Shown in pieces: positions 12,650 through 21,213 of a stretch of DNA of 21,454 bases. Below the pieces are notes generated by a model. That model had not been told where the DNA came from. It was given only the letters and a program-made list of their open reading frames with translations, and searched no databases. Both the position numbers and the translations under genes were made by a program. This DNA comes from JBASEY01 sp049652745 (GTDB taxonomy: Bacteria; CSSED10-310). Numbering within the stretch: position 1 is the stretch's first letter; every line of letters starts with the position of its first letter. The stretch spans positions 1 through 21,454 of the forward strand of contig JBASEY010000031.1 of NCBI GenBank assembly GCA_049652745.1. Reading direction: 5' to 3'.

Positions 12650-15148
12650 ATGGCAATCTGTATTTTTCTTTTATCGCTGTTTGCAATGATCATCGGCGGA
12701 GCGCACTGTGAGGCGGAAATCATGAACGATAAAGAGCTTGTAAATGAAATAGCTTTTTCTGAATGTTTGGTCATCAGCGGGACCGGCGCGGGCGGGCGGA
12801 TACCGTACGGCTTGGACCTGTTGGGGCATAAAATTGTCACAGGAACGTGGACGATGCCGAAAGAGGGCGACTGTATCAAAGGCGCCGACGGCGAAGAAAA
12901 GCGCTGGGAGCGATTAGAAGCGGTCGAACCCGGTTTTTTCGAAGATGAGCGTTTGCGTGGATGGGCTTTTATGACGTATGAAACGGACACATCCAAAATC
13001 CTGATCCTGCGTGCGAATCATCACGGTATGGTCTATGTGAACGGTGAGCCGCGTTGTGGTGATGTCTATGGCTATGATTGGCTGCATCTTCCCGTTCAAT
13101 TAAAGCCTGGTCTCAATACATTTCTGTTCAGTGCAGCAAGAGGAAAACTGGCGGCAAAACTTGTGGTACCGAAAAGCGATATCTTTTTTACCGGTTCCGA
13201 TCACACGCTTCCAGATCTCGTTGTCGGTGAGAAAATTGCGCATATCGGTGCAGTCACAATCGTCAATGCAACCAATACCGCCTTGAAAAACGCTGTTTTG
13301 AAGGCTCACCATGGGGCGGATCTGGTAACCATCATACCAATACCCTCTATTCCGCCTCTGACAATGCGAAAAATTCCCTTTAAGATAACCGCTCCCGCGC
13401 CTGAAGCAACAGGAGATTATCCTGTTGAATTAGGGCTTGAGACATGTGTTGAACCGACTGTTCAAATCATGGATACGCTTGTCGTGACTCTGGAGATCAA
13501 AGAGTCGTTTGAGGCTAGAAAAGTAACATTTATAAGTGACATTGACGGGAGTGTGCAATATTTTGCATTTCTGCCGGCAAGAGAAATTCCGGATACCGGG
13601 GTTGCACCTGCGATTGTCATGAGTTGTCACGGCGCCGGAGTCGAAGCGATCGGGCAAGCCCAGTCTTATGCGCCTAAGAGTTGGGCGCATATTGTCTGCC
13701 CGACCAACCGTCGTCCGTTCGGTTTTGACTGGGAGGACTGGGGACGATGGGATGCGATAGAAACACTGAAAGCGGCGCAAACCATGCTGCAACATGATTC
13801 TCAACGTCTGTATCTGACCGGCCATTCGATGGGCGGACACGGAGCCTGGCATTTGGGTGTGACGTTTCCGGATAAGTTTGCGGCAGTGGCGCCCAGCGCG
13901 GGATGGATCAGTTTCTGGTCTTATGCCGGCGGCGTCACGATCGAATCGCCGACGCCTATGCAGGAGATGCTGATGCGTCCGGTGAGTGCATCCGATACGT
14001 TGGAACTAGGGCGAAATTATCGGCATCAGGGTATTTATATTCTTCACGGCGCCGATGATGACAATGTTCCGGTCAACCAGGCCTGGCAAATGGTCGATTA
14101 TCTGGAATCTTTTCATCATAAGTATGTTTTTCATGAAGAGCCGGATGCCGGACATTGGTGGGACAAGCGGGAAGATGTTCCGGGAGTTGATTGCGTCGAT
14201 TGGCCTCCGTTGTTCGATTATTTAGTATCTTTTCGGCTGCGTCATCCGTCGGAAGTGATCGATGTCGAGTTTCATACGGCATCCCCCGGCGTCTCGGCCA
14301 AATGCCACTGGGTTACCATTGAAGCACAACAGAAAGCTCATGTTTGGTCCAGCGTCGATTTGCGATTGGAACCGGCTGCCGCCAAACTGTCCGGCACGAC
14401 GAAAAATGTTCTACGCTTCGTGATAGATGCCGGGCATTTATCTCCAAAAACCCTTTTGACGGTTGAGCTCGATGAGAATAGCCCTTTTACTACTGAGATA
14501 CTCAGCGGCACACCTATTTGGTTTCAGAAGAATGCAGACATCTGGCAAGTGATCGAAGATCCGGGTCTGAGCTGTAAAGGATCACATCGCTATGGGCCTT
14601 TCAAAGAAGCTTTCAAGAACCATATGGTATTTGTTTACGGCACGAAAGGGACTGATGAAGAGCGGGCTTGGGCGATAGCCAAAGCACGGTACGACGCCGA
14701 ACAGTTTTTATATCGGGCGAACGGTTCAATCGATGTCATTGCCGACGTCGATTTCAATGCATCGGAATATCAGGGCAGAAATATCATCGTCTATGGTAAT
14801 CGTGACACCAACACGGTTTGGAAACAGCTTTTCGAAGGTAGTCCCGTGACGGTCGGCAATGGGTTTGTAACTGTCGGTGATCGTATCGTCGAGGGTTCAG
14901 ACAAGGGCTGCTTATTGGTGCGTCCTAGGCCGGGAGACGACCGAGCGCTTGTTGCGGCTGTTTCAGGAACTGGTATCATCGGTATGCGCTTGTGCGATCG
15001 GATTCCGTATTTTGTGTCGGGAATCGGGTATGCCGATGTCACGGTTTTTGGTCCGGATATATTGCTGAGCGGTTCTGAAGGTGTGAATATGGCCGGGTTT
15101 TTCGGGATGGATTGGTCGGTCGAAACCGGCGAGTTTGTTTGGCGGTGA
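12650..15148 (+). CDS. Exported serine hydrolase, prolyl-oligopeptidase / esterase-like
   Basis: This 832-residue protein starts with a hydrophobic N-terminus (ICIFLLSLFAMIIGGAHC) that looks like a signal peptide, although its n-region has no Lys or Arg. Residues 30-290 are beta-rich and include a region with NHHGMVYVNGEPR. An alpha/beta-hydrolase domain covers about 300-540: oxyanion-side SCHGAG, nucleophile S393 in GHSMGG (391-396), acid D470 in HGADDDNVP and H502 in DAGHWW. This is the layout of secreted S9-like peptidases and feruloyl or acetyl esterases. The C-terminal 290 residues are again beta-rich and unassigned. Start ATG 12650 has AGAGG 7 nt upstream. The GT87-like gene follows after 43 nt. 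It most likely acts in the periplasm or outside the cell on a polymer ester or peptide. Confidence 0.82.
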   Translation: MAICIFLLSLFAMIIGGAHCEAEIMNDKELVNEIAFSECLVISGTGAGGRIPYGLDLLGHKIVTGTWTMPKEGDCIKGADGEEKRWERLEAVEPGFFEDERLRGWAFMTYETDTSKILILRANHHGMVYVNGEPRCGDVYGYDWLHLPVQLKPGLNTFLFSAARGKLAAKLVVPKSDIFFTGSDHTLPDLVVGEKIAHIGAVTIVNATNTALKNAVLKAHHGADLVTIIPIPSIPPLTMRKIPFKITAPAPEATGDYPVELGLETCVEPTVQIMDTLVVTLEIKESFEARKVTFISDIDGSVQYFAFLPAREIPDTGVAPAIVMSCHGAGVEAIGQAQSYAPKSWAHIVCPTNRRPFGFDWEDWGRWDAIETLKAAQTMLQHDSQRLYLTGHSMGGHGAWHLGVTFPDKFAAVAPSAGWISFWSYAGGVTIESPTPMQEMLMRPVSASDTLELGRNYRHQGIYILHGADDDNVPVNQAWQMVDYLESFHHKYVFHEEPDAGHWWDKREDVPGVDCVDWPPLFDYLVSFRLRHPSEVIDVEFHTASPGVSAKCHWVTIEAQQKAHVWSSVDLRLEPAAAKLSGTTKNVLRFVIDAGHLSPKTLLTVELDENSPFTTEILSGTPIWFQKNADIWQVIEDPGLSCKGSHRYGPFKEAFKNHMVFVYGTKGTDEERAWAIAKARYDAEQFLYRANGSIDVIADVDFNASEYQGRNIIVYGNRDTNTVWKQLFEGSPVTVGNGFVTVGDRIVEGSDKGCLLVRPRPGDDRALVAAVSGTGIIGMRLCDRIPYFVSGIGYADVTVFGPDILLSGSEGVNMAGFFGMDWSVETGEFVWR

Positions 15149-15191
15149 AGTATATAAAGATGTCTTTAAACACAGAAACACGATTTCTTAG

Positions 15192-16556
15192 ATGAAGAAA
15201 AGCAAACCATATAGGGTTTTGGGCAACGCGCTGTTTATCATTCCAGGGCTGGTGTTACATGGTTTATTTTGGTTCGCTGTTCTCAGGCCATTTGTTTTTT
15301 TTCCAAACCCTGGTTTAAAAACGTTCGATACGCCGCAGCTCGTGTTAGAAACCATGCAGGAGAGCTATTCAGGGCTGATACAGGCACAGGACTCACGGAA
15401 AGGATCCGGTCAACTGTTGATGGAGTTTAAGCACGACCGATCACAGTCAATTTTCGATTTATTGAAGCTTTCGACCAAACCGAATACCCCCGGGCCGGAA
15501 TTTATGGGTTTGTATATTGCAGCCAGACAATTGGTATCAGGTAAAAGTATTTATGATCGACCTGATAAATTATTTCCGGATCGTCCTGAAATACTGGTCA
15601 CCACATCGAACTATCCCGTAACGACGGCGCTGATTGTAGCTCCCCTGCTGATGCTGCCGCCTTGGACGGCTTACTTGATCTGGTTGGTAGTTCATGAAAT
15701 TGCTCTTGTATTGCTGATAATTTTCACGCTCAAATTTTTAAAAGGATTGCCTTACAGATGGATATTTGCCGGATCGTGGCTATATACCAGCAGTTATTAC
15801 GAAGATTTGTTCATGGGTCAGACCAGTGTGTTTATGGCCTTATGTATCATGTTGATGGGGATAGCGCTGGTTGAACGTAAGAAAAAGTTGCTTGCCGCTT
15901 CCTGGGTGACCGCTATCTGGATAAAACTCTTTCCGATTCTCTGGTTACCGATTATCTTTCGTCATCTGACATGGAAACAGCTCATCATTGCCGTACTTAT
16001 CGTCGTGATTCCGATATCCGCTTATTTTATTATCCACTCAGACGACATGAGTTTTTTCTTGCTGAGACTGACCGGAACGATCAATCCGGCAGACAGCTCA
16101 GAATTGATGCCGGAAAAGAGTAAAACCAGTGTTGCGGGCGGTGAAGGGTTGCAAAGACTGATTTGGAATTGGTTTCGCTCGGAAAAACTGGTGACGACGC
16201 TTTCCATCGGTATCATGCTCATAGCTCTTGTTGTAGCTGTTTCAGCTAAATCATCCAATTCTCTTTTGCAGATCGCTCTGTTAGTACATACCCATTTTCT
16301 GGCATTCCCCTACGTCTGGTTTCACCATTATCTGATGCTTCTACCCGCCATTGTGTTTTTGTATTACTGCATGCCGAACCCATGGATAATCGTGCCGATA
16401 CTGTTTATCGTCATTTCCCCGTCCAGATGGTTCTTTCCTGATCTATCACCTTACTGGAATCTGTGGTGGATTCTCCCGACGGCTATTTTGTTCTGTATAC
16501 TTTTAATTAAAAATGCTTCTCAAATAAAAAATCGTTTTTCATCCGTTGTCGACTAA
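15192..16556 (+). CDS. GT87-like (DUF2029) polytopic membrane glycosyltransferase
   Basis: This 454-residue integral membrane protein has about nine or ten hydrophobic segments spread from residue 13 to 445. It has the family look of GT87/DUF2029 enzymes, which use polyprenyl-phosphate sugars on the outer face of the inner membrane: a long first extracytoplasmic loop with LYIAARQLVSGKSIYD and SNYPVTTALIVAPLLMLPPWTAYLIW, then FMGQTSVFMALCI, AIWIKLFPILWLP and WFHHYLMLLPAI. It probably adds a mannose or arabinose-like sugar to an envelope glycan or lipid. No good ribosome binding site precedes ATG 15192. It lies 43 nt after the exported hydrolase on the same strand and converges with the LysR gene, overlapping its end by 4 nt. 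Confidence 0.78.
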   Translation: MKKSKPYRVLGNALFIIPGLVLHGLFWFAVLRPFVFFPNPGLKTFDTPQLVLETMQESYSGLIQAQDSRKGSGQLLMEFKHDRSQSIFDLLKLSTKPNTPGPEFMGLYIAARQLVSGKSIYDRPDKLFPDRPEILVTTSNYPVTTALIVAPLLMLPPWTAYLIWLVVHEIALVLLIIFTLKFLKGLPYRWIFAGSWLYTSSYYEDLFMGQTSVFMALCIMLMGIALVERKKKLLAASWVTAIWIKLFPILWLPIIFRHLTWKQLIIAVLIVVIPISAYFIIHSDDMSFFLLRLTGTINPADSSELMPEKSKTSVAGGEGLQRLIWNWFRSEKLVTTLSIGIMLIALVVAVSAKSSNSLLQIALLVHTHFLAFPYVWFHHYLMLLPAIVFLYYCMPNPWIIVPILFIVISPSRWFFPDLSPYWNLWWILPTAILFCILLIKNASQIKNRFSSVVD

Positions 16557-17464
16557 AGGCGCAGTTCCTCTGGGGCTATGCTTTGAAGGTATTCCGTGAT
16601 CATTTGGTGGCGCACCAAAGCCGCTTTTGATATTTTCTGATAGATCACAAATCGGTCTTCCAGCAATTTTATTTCCGGGAACAATTCCACTAATTCCCCT
16701 GATGCCAGTTCGTTCAGAACGCTGTAGCGCGGCACCAGCCCGACGCCCATATGTGAAACGGCAGCGGTGATCATTCCTCGAATATGATTGATAGGAATGA
16801 CATGTTTGAATGCCGGTCGTTGTATTTCAGGGATTGAAAACACAAAGTGATTCCACCATTGAGTATTGGCATCCACCGATAAAATCGTGCACCTTTCAAG
16901 ATCCGTCACGGAGCTGATCCGGTGCTGATCATAGTATTCCGGTGAGCAGACGACCACGTAGCGCTCACGAAACAGAGGAGTCCGCTGCAGATGTTTATAA
17001 CTGTGCACTTTACAGTCGATAATGATATCCAGGTCATCGTTCAGAAGATGAGAAATCAAGTTTTTGCTCATATAAAAATGCAAGCTGATTTCCGGGTGCC
17101 GGGCCAAAAACGGCTGCATATGTTTTAAAAGAATTGTGTTTCCGAATTCTACGGTAGCTCCCAAGCGGATGATTCCTTGTGGGATTCCCAGTTTGTTTCC
17201 GATTGTTTCGACGGCTGATTCAATTGCTCCAAATGCGACTTCGCACGCGGAAAACAAGGCTTTACCTTCTTCGGTCAACTCGATGCTCCGCCCTTTACGG
17301 ACGACTAATTTCGAGCCGGCTGACCGCTCCAGTTTACGGATCGCGTGGCTGACGGCTGACTGGGTGCGAAACAGGCGCTTGGCAGCCAGGGTGTAACTCC
17401 CGGTTTTCCCCAGCGTCCAAAACATTTTGAGTTGCTGCAGATCGAGATCGGATTTCACGACCAT
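16553..17464 (-). CDS. LysR-type transcriptional regulator
   Basis: This 303-residue protein has the usual LysR length. The N-terminal winged helix-turn-helix spans about 8-66: LQQLKMFWTLGKTGSYTLAA, then RTQSAVSHAIRKLE and ELTEEGKALF. The periplasmic-binding-like effector domain follows (IRLGATVEFGNTILLKHM, DLDIIIDC, MGVGLVPRYSVLNELASGEL). LysR proteins usually control the divergently transcribed neighbour, here the pruA-type dehydrogenase 289 nt away, so the effector may be proline, pyrroline-5-carboxylate or glutamate; this is inference from position only. ATG 17464 has no strong ribosome binding site, and GTG two codons later is an alternative. Its 3' end overlaps the convergent gene by 4 nt. 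Confidence 0.9.
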   Translation of the reverse strand: MVVKSDLDLQQLKMFWTLGKTGSYTLAAKRLFRTQSAVSHAIRKLERSAGSKLVVRKGRSIELTEEGKALFSACEVAFGAIESAVETIGNKLGIPQGIIRLGATVEFGNTILLKHMQPFLARHPEISLHFYMSKNLISHLLNDDLDIIIDCKVHSYKHLQRTPLFRERYVVVCSPEYYDQHRISSVTDLERCTILSVDANTQWWNHFVFSIPEIQRPAFKHVIPINHIRGMITAAVSHMGVGLVPRYSVLNELASGELVELFPEIKLLEDRFVIYQKISKAALVRHQMITEYLQSIAPEELRL

Positions 17465-17499
17465 GAATATAATTCATAGATGCTTTGAAAACAATTAAT

Positions 17500-17528
17500 T
17501 TCACCTGCAGCGTCTTAGTTGTTATAAT
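17500..17528 (+). promoter_or_regulatory. Candidate promoter of the pruA gene
   Basis: TTCACC (17500-17505), a 17-nt spacer and a perfect TATAAT (17523-17528). The predicted transcript start near 17535 lies over 200 nt before the ATG at 17753, giving a long leader. No second, closer promoter of equal quality is visible. Confidence 0.5.
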
Positions 17529-17536
17529 CCGGCTTG

Positions 17537-17550
17537 CGAAAGGGCTTTCG
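17537..17550. promoter_or_regulatory. Palindromic site just downstream of the pruA promoter
   Basis: CGAAAG-GG-CTTTCG is a perfect inverted repeat directly after the -10 box, in the LysR-pruA divergent region. A second palindrome CGGTCGACCG lies at 17637-17646. Either could be an operator for the adjacent LysR protein; neither has been matched to a known site. Confidence 0.35.
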
Positions 17551-17752
17551 GCAGGATGAGAGTCATGGTTGATTTGATCATATACGCCGATTATGCTCAT
17601 ATCGTGTTCACAGGTCGGACATCGGATTGACGGATCCGGTCGACCGCGGCGCTGTCGTAAGCCGGCGCGAATAACTTTAATTGACTTCAATAACAGGAAC
17701 GATCGGGCTGGTCACTGGAATTGGGGTTTATATCAAGAAAGGAAACAGCATC

Positions 17753-19366
17753 ATGAACGAACAAAGCATGAAGGTACCGCTTCCGTATAACGAGCCGGTT
17801 TGGGCTTATAAAGAGGGGACGAAAGAATGGAAAGAACTGAAGGCGGAACTTGACCGTCAGAAAGCCGAACCTGTCGAGGTTCCGGTCATTGTCGGCGGCA
17901 AAGAAATCCGCACCGGGAAAACCGCTGAACTGCGGAGTCCTCACAATCATTCTTTGGTTTTAGGCACTTATCATCAAGCCGGCGAAGCAGAAGTCAAAGC
18001 TGCGGTTGAAGCAGCGAAGAAGGCATGGAACGATTGGTCCCGCGCACCGTGGGAAGACAGAGCCGCCGTGTTTTTGAAAGCGGCGGAGCTGTTGTCGAAA
18101 CCCTATCGTCCGGTGTTGAACGCCGCGACAATGCATGGCCAGAGCAAAACAGCCGCGCAGGCGGAGATCGATTCCGCGTGTGAGTTGATCGATTTTTGGC
18201 GTTTCAATCCCTATTTCATGCGCCTGATTTGGGATCATCAGCCCGGCTGGCACAGTGCGGGCTCTTGGAACAGGTCCGAACACCGACCTCTGGAAGGGTT
18301 CGTTTTCGCCATTACGCCGTTCAATTTCACCTCTATTGCCGGAAACCTGCCGACAGCGCCTGCCATCATGGGTAACGTCTCTATCTGGAAACCGGCTTCG
18401 ACAGCGGTGTTGAGCGGTTATTACATCATGAAGATTTTGAAGGAAGCCGGAATACCCGACGGTGTCGTCAACTTCCTGCCGGGTCGCGGTTCATCGGTTG
18501 GTGATTATGTCGTCAATCACCCCGATTTCGCCGGTTTGCATTTCACCGGATCGACCGATGTGTTCAGAAGCCTGTGGAAACAGACGGCTGACAACTTGTA
18601 TAACGGCGTCTATAAAAATTATCCTCGCATCGTCGGCGAAACCGGCGGCAAGGATTTCGTCATGGTGGCTCCGGACGCCGATGTCGAATCGGTGGTGGCT
18701 GCGCTGGTGAACGGCGCGTTTGAATACCAGGGACAGAAATGCTCCGCCGCCAGCCGCACCTATATCCCACGCTCACTCTGGCCGGCCGTCAAGGAAGGTC
18801 TTGAGTTCATGATCAAGAAAATCGTCGTCGGCGATGTCACTGACATCAACACGCATATGGGCGCTGTGATAAACAGAGAAGCATTCGATTCGATAACTGG
18901 TCTTATCGGGACAGGTAAAAAAGAATCCAAAGTGATCATCGGCGGCAACAGCTCATCGGAAAAAGGCTGGTTCATCGAGCCTACCGTTATACTGACTGAA
19001 AACCCGAACAGCACAACAATGGAAAACGAGATTTTCGGGCCGGTCCTGACAGTATTTGTATATGATGACGCCAAGCTGGATGACACGCTGAAGCTGCTCG
19101 ATCAAACAAGTCCTTACGGCTTGACCGGCGCGATTTTCGCCAAGGATCGCACGTTGATCCGCAAAATGTCGGATGCCCTGCGCTTTTCCGCCGGCAATTT
19201 CTATATCAACGATAAACCTACCGGTGCGATTGTCGGCCAGCAGTATTTCGGCGGCGCACGAGCCAGCGGAACCAACGATAAAGCCGGCAGCGTGTTCAAC
19301 CTGTTGCGCTGGACCAGCATGCGAACGATCAAAGAAAAATTCGACCCGGTGATACCCTTTGTTTAA
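17753..19366 (+). CDS. pruA: L-glutamate gamma-semialdehyde dehydrogenase (1-pyrroline-5-carboxylate dehydrogenase)
   Basis: This 537-residue NAD-dependent aldehyde dehydrogenase oxidises glutamate semialdehyde, formed from proline or ornithine, to glutamate. Landmarks counted from the chosen start: ITPFNFTSIAGNLPTAP (187-203), FTGST (264-268), E296 in GETGGKD, catalytic C330 in YQGQKCSAASR, and EIFGPVL near the C-terminal third. The YNEPVWAYKEGTKEW opening, SVFNLLRWTS ending and 530-545 residue length are typical of stand-alone P5C dehydrogenases like the mitochondrial one. I use ATG 17753 because AAAGGAA lies about 8 nt upstream; the frame stays open to 17681 without a ribosome binding site. 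No proline dehydrogenase is in the window. A divergent LysR gene and a 3' terminator frame it as a single-gene unit. Confidence 0.93.
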   Translation: MNEQSMKVPLPYNEPVWAYKEGTKEWKELKAELDRQKAEPVEVPVIVGGKEIRTGKTAELRSPHNHSLVLGTYHQAGEAEVKAAVEAAKKAWNDWSRAPWEDRAAVFLKAAELLSKPYRPVLNAATMHGQSKTAAQAEIDSACELIDFWRFNPYFMRLIWDHQPGWHSAGSWNRSEHRPLEGFVFAITPFNFTSIAGNLPTAPAIMGNVSIWKPASTAVLSGYYIMKILKEAGIPDGVVNFLPGRGSSVGDYVVNHPDFAGLHFTGSTDVFRSLWKQTADNLYNGVYKNYPRIVGETGGKDFVMVAPDADVESVVAALVNGAFEYQGQKCSAASRTYIPRSLWPAVKEGLEFMIKKIVVGDVTDINTHMGAVINREAFDSITGLIGTGKKESKVIIGGNSSSEKGWFIEPTVILTENPNSTTMENEIFGPVLTVFVYDDAKLDDTLKLLDQTSPYGLTGAIFAKDRTLIRKMSDALRFSAGNFYINDKPTGAIVGQQYFGGARASGTNDKAGSVFNLLRWTSMRTIKEKFDPVIPFV

Positions 19367-19394
19367 ACCTTCCATTTAATCAGTGAATGTATTG

Positions 19395-19422
19395 AGGCCG
19401 GTTAGAAGACCGGCCTTTTTTT
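19395..19422 (+). terminator. Rho-independent terminator of pruA
   Basis: An 8-bp stem AGGCCGGT / ACCGGCCT with a 6-nt loop, followed by seven T, 29 nt after the pruA stop codon. Confidence 0.92.
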
Positions 19423-19457
19423 AGCATCGATCAAAACAAAGCGACATCTGTTTTTTT

Positions 19458-19565
19458 ATTGTCTGAACACGATTACGGGATTAAAGGATTACCAGGATTA
19501 GTCATTTCTTTTTCGGGATCTAATCCTGGCCATCTGTGTAATCTTTGAAATCGTGTTCAGACAAT
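19458..19565. repeat. 104-bp inverted-repeat element, right copy
   Basis: The core 19460-19563 begins TGTCTGAACACGATT and ends with its exact complement; with two flanking bases on each side the terminal inverted repeat is 17 bp (19458-19474 and 19549-19565). The interior arms (AGGATTACCAGGATTA and TAATCCTGGCCAT) also pair. Same length as 571-674, with about 89% identity by eye; this copy has the better preserved ends. A further partial AACAGGATT word follows at about 19580-19590. Confidence 0.85.
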
Positions 19566-19667
19566 ACAGGATTAAACAATAAACAGGATTTTTTTCTTAG
19601 ATTACTGTTTTAATAGTCATACTGTTTGTCTAAGAAATCTTATCTGTAATAATCAACCGAAAGACCT

Positions 19668-19740
19668 AACCAGAAACCCAGTACCAGAAACCAGGAACTG
19701 CATTCCGCTGGCGCGGAATGCTGCTCGGCACTAATTTGAC
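19668..19740. repeat. Mosaic repeat with a perfect GCATTCCGC hairpin
   Basis: CCAGAAACC-rich words followed by GCATTCCGC-TGGC-GCGGAATGC (19700-19721), a perfect 9-bp stem with a 4-nt loop. Degenerate copies of the hairpin occur at 1572-1593 and 8072-8093. Together with the inverted-repeat element this fills the 19423-19835 gap, in which I see no gene. Confidence 0.75.
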
Positions 19741-19835
19741 AGGTCTTCTTTTCGCCTGATACTGTTAATAATTATGAAAACGTTTTTGTGTAATTGCAAT
19801 CGAGTATCGGCCAGGCCGTCATTTATCAGTAGGTT

Positions 19836-20489
19836 ATGATGGATCCAGAAACCTATGATCGTTGGTATAATACACCTCGAGGTCGCTGGATTGGCCAGCG
19901 TGAGATCGCGTTGTTGATTGATGGGTTGCAGCCGCTGCCGGGTGAGTCGCTGCTGGAAGTCGGTTCCGGCACCGGTTATTTTACGCGGGCATTGTCGTCG
20001 CTAATCGGCGGCACGACGGTCGGGATCGATCTCGATCCGGCAAGGGTGGCTTATGCGCGTGGTCGCGGCGGTGACAACGTGTCGTATGCGATAGCCGACA
20101 GCCTTGAGTTGCCATATCCGGACGCGAGTTTTGATTTGGTCGTGTCGGTTGCAGCATTGTGTTTTACCAAAGATGCTCGGGCGGCGGTCCGGGAAATGCT
20201 CCGTGTTTCACGCCGTCGTATCGCCATCGGCATGTTGAATCACAACAGTTTGTTATGGCGACGGAAAGGGATTGGCGGAGGCAGCGGCGGGTACAAAGGC
20301 GCTCGTTGGCATACCGTTGATGAAGTCAAAAACATATTGACAGGATTGCCGTTACGGGTGCTGAGTATCAAGACGGCGATATATTTGCCGAGCGGTAACT
20401 GGATGGCTCGTGCAGTGGAGCGCCTGTTTTCCGGTCGGCTTAGGAGTGGTGCTTTCATCCTTGCCGTGGCGGAAAAAGCCGATGAATAG
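19836..20489 (+). CDS. Class I SAM-dependent methyltransferase (Methyltransf_11 type)
   Basis: This 217-residue protein has the Rossmann methyltransferase landmarks: motif I LLEVGSGTGYFT (39-50), GIDLDPARVAYARGRG with the acidic residue that binds the SAM ribose, IADSLELPYPDASFDLVVSVAAL (motif II/IV region) and EMLRVSRRRIAIGML (post-IV). The opening YDRWYNTPRGRW is shared with small UbiE-like methyltransferases of uncultured bacteria; the substrate is unknown. Two tandem ATG codons (19836 and 19839) are possible starts; the AGG at 19831 sits better for the second. A small unknown gene follows 60 nt downstream on the same strand. Confidence 0.87.
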   Translation: MMDPETYDRWYNTPRGRWIGQREIALLIDGLQPLPGESLLEVGSGTGYFTRALSSLIGGTTVGIDLDPARVAYARGRGGDNVSYAIADSLELPYPDASFDLVVSVAALCFTKDARAAVREMLRVSRRRIAIGMLNHNSLLWRRKGIGGGSGGYKGARWHTVDEVKNILTGLPLRVLSIKTAIYLPSGNWMARAVERLFSGRLRSGAFILAVAEKADE

Positions 20490-20549
20490 ACAGGTCGGTA
20501 TAAGTCACGGGGAGGTTTATCATTTCGACGTTGGAAAGGAGATTGTGTC

Positions 20550-21047
20550 ATGATGTTTACCTTACCGACAGTGGAGCAGATTTTGGCGGCTCGATCCGAA
20601 TTGTTTGAATTGAGCTTCGATACGGCGAATGATTATTTTGGCGCCACGTGGCAGGCGAGTCATGTTCGTTTGGTCGAATTGCAGCCGGATATGGACATAA
20701 ATCTACCGATGTTATTGGCGTATGTGTTTACCCGTAATCCTGCGGAAGAATTTTCGATCGACGAGTGGTTGCCGAACACGGTTTTTATTGAAACGGATTC
20801 TGACGAGTTAGCAGGTATGATCGCTCAAGCGGCATCGGACTTGGAGGAAGCGAATGATCGGTTCAATGAAGGGTTGTCGTCGGCTCTGGCGCGGCTGACG
20901 GAATGTGACGCCAAACAGGTGTGGAAGATCGAGGGGGCGTTGGAGAGGTCGGAACCACGGTTACCATACGAATATGGGCTGACTCATCAATTGTTTTGGG
21001 TTGGGACAGGACGTTTTTATTATTTGGAGATACACCACGAATCGTGA
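20550..21047 (+). CDS. Unknown 165-residue soluble protein
   Basis: ATG 20550 (a second ATG follows directly) has AAAGGAG 8 nt upstream. The protein is acidic and soluble, with no membrane segment. Visible features are an N-terminal TVEQILAARSELFELSF helix, a central acidic helix SDELAGMIAQAASDLEEANDRF, and an aromatic C-terminus GLTHQLFWVGTGRFYYLEIHHE that looks like closing beta strands. I recognise no family. It follows the methyltransferase gene by 60 nt and may share its transcript. Translation is well supported by the ribosome binding site and length; function is open. Confidence 0.7.
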   Translation: MMFTLPTVEQILAARSELFELSFDTANDYFGATWQASHVRLVELQPDMDINLPMLLAYVFTRNPAEEFSIDEWLPNTVFIETDSDELAGMIAQAASDLEEANDRFNEGLSSALARLTECDAKQVWKIEGALERSEPRLPYEYGLTHQLFWVGTGRFYYLEIHHES

Positions 21048-21166
21048 GGTGTCGGCAGAGGTTATAACTCAAAGCCCTTTTCCGTCAAAAGTTACCGAAA
21101 GAACACTGAAAAATAAACCTCAAAAAGTAAAAAATATTTTTTGGTAAATAAGTATGAAGACAAACA

Positions 21167-21189
21167 GCGACCGGCAGAAGACCGGTCGC
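21167..21189 (-). terminator. Hairpin downstream of the minus-strand frame ending at 21214
   Basis: GCGACCGG / CCGGTCGC, an 8-bp stem with a 7-nt loop, lies 25 nt beyond the minus-strand stop at 21214-21216. On that strand it is followed by a moderately T-rich stretch. It may end transcription from the right, and on the plus strand might also serve the gene ending at 21047. Confidence 0.55.
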
Positions 21190-21213
21190 CGATAAGCTCT
21201 ATCGTAAAAGGAA

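Noticed and set aside
17681..17752. 24-codon N-terminal extension of the pruA protein
   Set aside because: No ribosome binding site before 17681, while AAAGGAA is correctly placed for ATG 17753, and the family begins near that residue.
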